Source of the DNA: Deltaproteobacteria bacterium
GTDB lineage: Bacteria > Desulfobacterota > DSM-4660 > Desulfatiglandales > HGW-15
Assembly: GCA_016931115.1 (NCBI GenBank)
Contig: JAFGFM010000092.1
Coordinates: forward strand, 18,703-82,702
Reading direction: 5' to 3'
DNA: 64,000 nucleotides
Shown here: positions 58,084-64,000 of the stretch, piece after piece
Layout: the number at the start of each line of letters is the position of its first letter
Numbering within the stretch: the stretch's first letter is position 1
Made by a program: the position numbers and the translations under genes
Notes under the pieces: model-generated
The model's database searches: none
Told to the model about the DNA's origin: nothing
The model's input: only the letters and a program-made list of their open reading frames with translations

Positions 58084-59368
58084 TAAGATTCTCAGCATTA
58101 GCGGCAATGTTATAACCGTTAAGGCTTCAAATGTAGGCTATGAGGAACTCGCTGAAATTACCACCCAGCGTGGCAAATCACTTGCACAGGTAATCAAACT
58201 TGATAATGATCTTGTCTCATTGCAGGTCTTTGCCGGAAGCCGCGGTGTTTCTGTAAGTGATGAGATACAGTTTCTGGGTCACCCCATGCAGGTGACATTT
58301 TCGGACAATATGCTGGGTCGAATTTTTGATGGCGCAGGTAACCCGCGTGATAAAGGGCCGCAGCTGACAGACAATATGATCGAGGTGGCAGGCCCCAGTG
58401 TAAACCCTGCAAAACGCATTATCCCAAAACGCATGATACGAACAAATATACCGATGATCGATATCTTTAATTCTCTCGTTGTCTCACAGAAGCTGCCGAT
58501 TTTTTCAGTATCAGGTGAGCCATACAACGAACTTCTTGCAAGAATAGCATTGCAGGCAGAGGTTGATATGATCATCCTTGGCGGAATTGGTCTCAAATAT
58601 GATGAATATATGAAATTCAAAAACACCCTTGAGGAGGGCGGGGCGCTGTCACGCTCAATCTTCTTCATGAACACCGCATCAGATCCTATAGTTGAGAGCC
58701 TTATGGTGCCTGATCTGTCGCTCGCGGTAGCTGAAAAATTTGCACTCAAGGGCAAGGATGTGCTTGTATTGCTATCTGACATGACGAACTTTGCCGATGC
58801 AATGAAAGAGATTGCTATAACAATGGAGCAGGTGCCTTCAAACCGTGGTTATCCGGGTGACCTTTACAGCCAGCTTGCTGCCCGTTATGAAAAGGCGGTT
58901 GATTTTGAGGGCGCAGGTTCTATTACGGTTCTTGCTGTTACAACAATGCCGGGTGACGATGTTACCCACCCGGTCCCTGATAACACGGGTTATATCACCG
59001 AAGGCCAGTTCTATCTGCACCACGGCTCTATTGACCCCTTTGGATCATTGAGCCGCCTGAAACAGCAGGTTAATGACCCGAAAAGCAGCCGCAAGGATCA
59101 TCGCGCAATCATGGATGGTATGATTCAGCTCTATGCACAGTTTATAGAGACTGAAGAAAAGCGCTCCATGGGTTTCCGCATGAGTAACTGGGATCAGAAG
59201 CTGCTAAAATACGGTGAACAGTTCAAGGCCCAGATGATGAACCTTACAGTAAATATTCCCCTTGAAAAGGCACTTGATCGTGGCTGGGAAATCCTGGCTG
59301 ACTGCTTTACCACGGATGAAACAAGGATGAGAACCGAGTTGATTAATGAGTTCTGGCCGAAAAATTAA
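58067..59368 (+). CDS. atpB: V-type ATPase subunit B
   Basis: [64 protein letters not shown]. Confidence 0.97.
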   Translation: MRKVYNKILSISGNVITVKASNVGYEELAEITTQRGKSLAQVIKLDNDLVSLQVFAGSRGVSVSDEIQFLGHPMQVTFSDNMLGRIFDGAGNPRDKGPQLTDNMIEVAGPSVNPAKRIIPKRMIRTNIPMIDIFNSLVVSQKLPIFSVSGEPYNELLARIALQAEVDMIILGGIGLKYDEYMKFKNTLEEGGALSRSIFFMNTASDPIVESLMVPDLSLAVAEKFALKGKDVLVLLSDMTNFADAMKEIAITMEQVPSNRGYPGDLYSQLAARYEKAVDFEGAGSITVLAVTTMPGDDVTHPVPDNTGYITEGQFYLHHGSIDPFGSLSRLKQQVNDPKSSRKDHRAIMDGMIQLYAQFIETEEKRSMGFRMSNWDQKLLKYGEQFKAQMMNLTVNIPLEKALDRGWEILADCFTTDETRMRTELINEFWPKN

Positions 59369-59386
59369 AGGCGGGTAATCTGTCGA

Positions 59387-60001
59387 ATGGCAAAAATAAA
59401 ATATACAAAGAATGAACTCAAACGGCAGAAAGACAATCTCAAGCGGTTTACCAGGTATCTGCCTACCCTTGAATTGAAAAAGCAGCAGTTGCTTGTGGAG
59501 ATCCGCACCATTCAGGGCGCGGTTGAGAAGCTCGAAGCAGAGGCAAAAGAGCTTGAGCAGGAGGTATCAAACTGGGCAGATGTATTTGCCGAAGATATTG
59601 ATCTGCATAGTATCTTCTCTATGAAAGAGATTATTACGGATACAGGAAATATCGCAGGTATTGATATTCCTCTGTTCAAGGATGTCATCTTTATCGATTA
59701 TGAATATGATTTTTTTACCACCCCGATCTGGGTGGATAAGGCCATTGAGGTGACAAAATCGCAGATCAGGCGTGTAGCTGAGCTGGATATCCTGCACAGA
59801 CAGCAGGAAATAATTCGTGAAGAGCTCCGCATCACAGTACAGAGGATCAAACTTTTTGAAGAGGTAAAGATCCCTGAATCAAAAGAGAATATCCGAGTAA
59901 TCAGGATATTCCTGGGTGATCAGATGACAGCTGCTGTTGTCCGTGGTAAAATTGCAAAGGCCAAACTCGAGAGCAAGAAAAAAGAGGAGGCTCAAAAATG
60001 A
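59387..60001 (+). CDS. atpD: V-type ATPase subunit D
   Basis: KYTKNELKRQKDNLKRFTRYLPTLELKKQQLLVEI. Confidence 0.93.
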   Translation: MAKIKYTKNELKRQKDNLKRFTRYLPTLELKKQQLLVEIRTIQGAVEKLEAEAKELEQEVSNWADVFAEDIDLHSIFSMKEIITDTGNIAGIDIPLFKDVIFIDYEYDFFTTPIWVDKAIEVTKSQIRRVAELDILHRQQEIIREELRITVQRIKLFEEVKIPESKENIRVIRIFLGDQMTAAVVRGKIAKAKLESKKKEEAQK

Positions 60002-61770
60002 TCGTCCCCATGAAGAAGATTACCCTGTTTTTCAGCGCCAGACATCATGATGAAGCATTGCTTCGCCTGAGACAGCTTGGGGTTTTGCACGTACAGGATG
60101 TTGAACACAGGGCCAGTGATGATATCCAGCAGATTGAAACCACGCTGGAAAATATAGATCGTATACTGAAGCTGCCTGAACTGCAGCTGGATACCAGTCA
60201 GATATCAGAAGAGAGCCCGGAAAAGATAATTGAAAAGACCCTCGGTTTGCTTCAGCAGAAAGATTCTATCCAGAGAGAATTGCGCGAATATCAGGAGATT
60301 TCAGACTGGTTTGAGCGATGGGGAGATGTCTCCTATTCCTCTGTTCAGGCATTAAAAGATGCTGGTGTTTATATCAGGCTGTATCTTACAGATAAAAGCG
60401 GGTTGTCCCGCATTCCTGATGAAATGCAGGTGCTGGTGGCAGGCACCTCAAATAATGTGGTACACCTTGCATTGATCTCACAATCAGAAGATGAACATCT
60501 TGACCTGCGTCAGGATTCCATCCCTCAGGTAGAACCCGGTGAAGTGCGTTCAAGAATTAATCTGTTAAAAAAAGACTTGGATGAGATAACCAGTAAGGTT
60601 AATTCCATGGCAGCCTATCGTGATATGCTGACAGATTATCGTATAAAGCTTGAAAAGAACCTCGTTGTCAGCAGGGTAAAGGCAGGCATGGGTGATGTGG
60701 GTGATATATCATATCTGCAGGGTTTTTGTCCTGATGAAGCTGTTCAATCTGTCCAGAAGGTGGCCGACAGTCATGGTTGGGGCTATCTTGTTGAAGAGCC
60801 GGATGACCTGAGCCAGGTGCCTACATTAACTAAAAACTCCCAATTCATTAACATGATCAACCCGCTGTTTAAATTCATGAGTACGCTTCCAGGTTATGAT
60901 GAAATGGATGTCAGTATGATCTTTCTTGCCTTTTTCAGCGTATTCTTTGCCATCATCATCGGGGATGGCGGGTACGGATTGATCTTTATGCTCCTTACCA
61001 TCTTGATGAGGATCAAATTTAAAAAGGCAAACCGCGAATTTGTTAACCTGATGTTTCTTTTGAGCGGAACAACCCTTGTATGGGGTTTGCTTACAGGTAC
61101 ATGGTTCGGGTCAAAGACAATCGTCGATTGTCCTTATCTGCATCTGCGCCCCTTTGTTGTTGATAAACTTGACAGTTTCAATGAAGAATCACAGCCGTTT
61201 GTTATGCTGCTTTCTTTTATTATAGGTGTCATTCATCTCAGTGTAGCGCACCTTATGGCTGCTGCAAGAAAGCATAATATCACATCACTGGGAGAGATAG
61301 GCTGGGTTTGTGAACTATGGTTTATCTTTTTTCTGGCAAAAAAACTTGTGCTTGGTGTTGATATGCCAGGCTATGCAATGACATTGCTCTGGGTGGGGCT
61401 TGCCATTATACTTATTTTTAGCAATTTCCAGAGGAATATTTTCAAGGGCATACTTGTTACATTATCAAATCTGCCTCTAAGCGTAATAGGCTCTTTTTCT
61501 GATATTGTATCCTATATCCGCCTTTTTGCTGTAGGTTTTGCCGGGTTTATTGTATCAAGCAGTTTTAATGCCATGGCAGTTGGGGCGGGTATAGACAGTG
61601 TTTTAAGCGGTATTATTGCCGCTCTGATAATGTTTGTTGGTCATGCGCTCAATATAGCGCTCTGCACCATGTCCGTGCTGGTACATGGTGTTCGCCTGAA
61701 TATGCTGGAATTTTCAGGGCATGTCGGTGTTCAGTGGACGGGTAAGCCCTATGAACCGTTCAGGGAATAA
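59998..61770 (+). CDS. atpI: V-type ATPase subunit I
   Basis: MIVPMKKITLFFSARHHDEALLRLRQLGVLHV; C-terminal multi-TM region with GDGGYGLIF and SYIRLFAVGFAGF. Confidence 0.95.
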   Translation: MIVPMKKITLFFSARHHDEALLRLRQLGVLHVQDVEHRASDDIQQIETTLENIDRILKLPELQLDTSQISEESPEKIIEKTLGLLQQKDSIQRELREYQEISDWFERWGDVSYSSVQALKDAGVYIRLYLTDKSGLSRIPDEMQVLVAGTSNNVVHLALISQSEDEHLDLRQDSIPQVEPGEVRSRINLLKKDLDEITSKVNSMAAYRDMLTDYRIKLEKNLVVSRVKAGMGDVGDISYLQGFCPDEAVQSVQKVADSHGWGYLVEEPDDLSQVPTLTKNSQFINMINPLFKFMSTLPGYDEMDVSMIFLAFFSVFFAIIIGDGGYGLIFMLLTILMRIKFKKANREFVNLMFLLSGTTLVWGLLTGTWFGSKTIVDCPYLHLRPFVVDKLDSFNEESQPFVMLLSFIIGVIHLSVAHLMAAARKHNITSLGEIGWVCELWFIFFLAKKLVLGVDMPGYAMTLLWVGLAIILIFSNFQRNIFKGILVTLSNLPLSVIGSFSDIVSYIRLFAVGFAGFIVSSSFNAMAVGAGIDSVLSGIIAALIMFVGHALNIALCTMSVLVHGVRLNMLEFSGHVGVQWTGKPYEPFRE

Positions 61771-61833
61771 CGAAATTATATGAAGTAGAGATAGAATTCA
61801 TTTTTCAGTACTTATTTTGAAAGGAGACTCAAC

Positions 61834-62274
61834 ATGGTAGAAGGCTTAGGAGATATGAGCATTTCATTGGCAATTTCAGCTGTTGGTTCTGCTCTTGGTA
61901 TTGGTATCGCAGGTATGGCAGCGGTAGGAGCATGGAAGAGGGCATATATGAATAACAAGGCTGCCCCATTTATCCTTATAGCGTTTGTTGGCGCCCCACT
62001 ATCCCAGACTATTTACGGGATGATATTGCGCAATGCTATTAAAGGAGCAAACCTTCCCCCTGAAAGTTATATTTATCAGATGCTGCTGGGTCTGTTTGCT
62101 GGTCTTGCCATTGCCATGTCAGCCTATTTTCAGGGAAAGGTCGGGGCAAAGGCTGCTGACGCACTGGCAGAAACCGGGAAGGGGTTTGGTAACTATATTA
62201 TGACTATAGGTGTTGTTGAGACAGTAGCCTTATTTGTAATGGTATTTACCATGACAGCCTTGCCAAAGGGGTAA
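61834..62274 (+). CDS. atpK: V-type ATPase subunit K (proteolipid)
   Basis: 146 aa, four TM segments, SALGIGIAGMAAVGAWKRA. Confidence 0.93.
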   Translation: MVEGLGDMSISLAISAVGSALGIGIAGMAAVGAWKRAYMNNKAAPFILIAFVGAPLSQTIYGMILRNAIKGANLPPESYIYQMLLGLFAGLAIAMSAYFQGKVGAKAADALAETGKGFGNYIMTIGVVETVALFVMVFTMTALPKG

Positions 62275-62504
62275 CTAACCCCGGTTGAAAGAGTTGTTTA
62301 TGTTGATCATTTCCTCTTTTTCCCAATCCAGGGATTGGTTGATTACCAATTCCCGGCAATGAATTGGTTGAAGAAGGGTAGTTTAAATACATGCATAATT
62401 CCAACAATTGACAGGCCTGATCTTAATATTGGGCCTATCATCTCATCTTTAACCTAGATACCGGAAATAAAAAAGATGTATTAATGAAAGTTTGATTAAA
62501 ATGC

Positions 62505-62538
62505 GAAAGGCCGGGATGAGGTGGTATCCCGGCCTTTC
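62505..62538 (+). terminator. Strong stem-loop downstream of the V-ATPase operon
   Basis: GAAAGGCCGGGAT-gaggtggt-ATCCCGGCCTTTC, 13-bp perfect stem; no immediate U-tract. Confidence 0.6.
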
Positions 62539-62958
62539 AATTAAAGATTTGTTTAAGCTTTGGTAGGATCAAATTTAATCAAGAAATCTGATTGTGTCAA
62601 TAGCTCTTTGGTAAAAAAGTGTAAAATAATTGTTAAATAAATGTAAGTAGAGATCATAAAGTGCTAAATATTGATAAAGACGATTATTTTATGCTTTATA
62701 CTGATAAAAACGATTAAAAAGGTCGAAAAATGTAGGAGACATTCATAAATATAATTTGCACTTTAAATTATTTAAAATTCGAATAATAATGAAAAGATGT
62801 TTTATTAAACAGGCAAGTTGTATTTTGTTAAAGAAAAGTATATGTTTTCTCTACAATTCAGGGTATGAATTTTAGATCTTTATTTGTGTCCATCCGGTTT
62901 TAAGAATATCCGTATGGAGCTGGCTCTTATTAATTGTATTTTAATAAAAGGGATAGTT

Positions 62959-63723
62959 ATGACAGTCACTAAAGAAAAAATAATGTATTTCAGGGTAGTT
63001 GCAGCTGTTCTTCTGTTATCATTTTACTATTTGACCGGTATCGCCTTCGCACAGGCAGGAAGCGGTATAACAATAGATGAAAATCTTAAACCCGGCATGC
63101 CCTTGAAAGATGCTATTGAATTGCTGGGGCCGCCTGAAAAGATAAAGATCAGTGATGTTGGGACAGTAATCATGTCTTATGACAACATTGGGCTTTCTCT
63201 GGAGGCATTAAGTAACAGCACTATAGTAGAGTCCATACATCTTCAGAAAGGATTTAAAGGTAGCTTTGCATCAGGCGCTGTAAAGAGTGGAAAAAGATAT
63301 GAAGAAAAGGTGACTGAGAATATTGAAGAAAAGGTTGTCAAAAGCAGTGCAGAAAAGGTAGCTGAACAGTCTGTTGAGAAGAAGGATGATAATTATTACG
63401 ATGAAGAAGAGGAAGAGGGGCAAAAAGAGCCGGAGATCAATGTTTTTGAGCTGTATGGTTTTAATGTGAAACAGGGATATAGCGGGGTTGTTGTAACAGA
63501 GGTTAAGCCAGGTTCTTTTGCGGAGGAAGGAGGCCTGAAGGTTGGAGAGCCGATCAGGAAAGTCTTTTATGAAAAATCCAGTGAGCGTAATATCTATGCT
63601 ATATCCGGGCTCAAATCTATACTTAAAAGGGCCATAGAAAAACGAAGGAAGTTCGTGAATATCCTTCAGAGTAAAAACTCCTATATAAAGATGAAGGTGC
63701 CAAGAATAAACACGAATAAATGA
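62959..63723 (+). CDS. Exported PDZ-domain protein
   Basis: Signal peptide from M26 of the supplied ORF (MTVTKEKIMYFRVVAAVLLLSFYYLTGIAFAQ); ELYGFNVKQGYSGVVVTEVKPGSFAEEGGLKVGEPIRKV. Confidence 0.75.
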   Translation: MTVTKEKIMYFRVVAAVLLLSFYYLTGIAFAQAGSGITIDENLKPGMPLKDAIELLGPPEKIKISDVGTVIMSYDNIGLSLEALSNSTIVESIHLQKGFKGSFASGAVKSGKRYEEKVTENIEEKVVKSSAEKVAEQSVEKKDDNYYDEEEEEGQKEPEINVFELYGFNVKQGYSGVVVTEVKPGSFAEEGGLKVGEPIRKVFYEKSSERNIYAISGLKSILKRAIEKRRKFVNILQSKNSYIKMKVPRINTNK

Positions 63724-63850
63724 ACATAATCTCAATGTAAAGAATGTTATTTACAGTTTTGCAGGCAATTTAAGAGGTTGTGCGGGTAACGGCCTGTTTG
63801 CCGTTATCCGGGAGTTCAATGATTATCTCAGGAGTGAGTGCTTTTAAAAA

Positions 63851-64000
63851 CTACTTTGCATTTATGGTAAGGTCACTCTCCTTATAGCCAAATAGTTTAA
63901 GGATCTCATTACACAGGGCTATAGCAACAGCCTCAGATAAATCGGTATTGATATATATGCCAGTACCATCTATTTCTTTATTCATAATAAACTGATAGGG
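63851..64000 (-). CDS. C-terminal end of an unidentified protein (runs off window end)
   Basis: Minus-strand open frame ...PYQFIMNKEIDGTGIYINTDLSEAVAIALCNEILKLFGYKESDLTINAK*. Confidence 0.5.
   Translation of the reverse strand, partial: PYQFIMNKEIDGTGIYINTDLSEAVAIALCNEILKLFGYKESDLTINAK

Noticed and set aside
55233-62274. Missing F and C/d subunits as evidence of a broken V-ATPase
   Set aside because: The E-DUF2764-A-B-D-I-K layout is a known bacterial arrangement; all genes read intact
62660-62720. CRISPR-like repeats
   Set aside because: Only two short imperfect copies, no array, no cas genes in the window

Overview
The window looks like a chromosomal segment of an anaerobic, Desulfobacterota-like bacterium (lineage is inference from gene content). 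From left to right:
(1) A catabolic cluster with an MFS transporter, 3-hydroxyacyl-CoA dehydrogenase-like protein, SDR, BKACE/DUF849, cyclase-family hydrolase and ABM protein, with a divergent PAS-sigma54 activator (1-7156).
(2) A BREX type 1-like defence island on the minus strand (7197-24545): brxA, brxB, brxC, an embedded RloA-like ATPase plus RloB pair, pglX, pglZ, brxL, and a terminal ParB-domain DNA methyltransferase.
(3) GT2, nitroreductase, two SPFH/band-7 proteins, amt-glnK, U32 peptidase, RluA and a PQQ propeller protein (25-36 kb).
(4) A glycyl radical enzyme with its activase, flanked by AsmA/DUF748 proteins (36-45 kb).
(5) DUF502, CNNM/CorC, a stand-alone HisF homologue, a P-type ATPase, a DUF4124-trypsin protein and an Mla operon whose ATPase carries a C-terminal GGDEF-like domain (45-55 kb).
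(6) A bacterial V-type ATPase operon E-DUF2764-A-B-D-I-K (55-62 kb) and a PDZ protein.
The most unusual structure is in the BREX locus. pglX is split, between its N-terminal region and methyltransferase motif I, by a ~0.42-0.44 kb cassette. The cassette encodes a four-helix-bundle (23S rRNA intervening-sequence-protein-like) protein with its own Shine-Dalgarno and is bounded by inverted CAGGG/CCCTG-rich ends. The same pglX also carries two small in-frame repeat insertions. brxB and the ParB-methyltransferase each contain one in-frame stop codon. A second notable signal is a possible RNA switch in the amt leader, with mutually exclusive anti-SD pairings behind a sigma54-like promoter. No rRNA, tRNA or CRISPR array was recognised. 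All calls come from reading the sequence; no searches were run.
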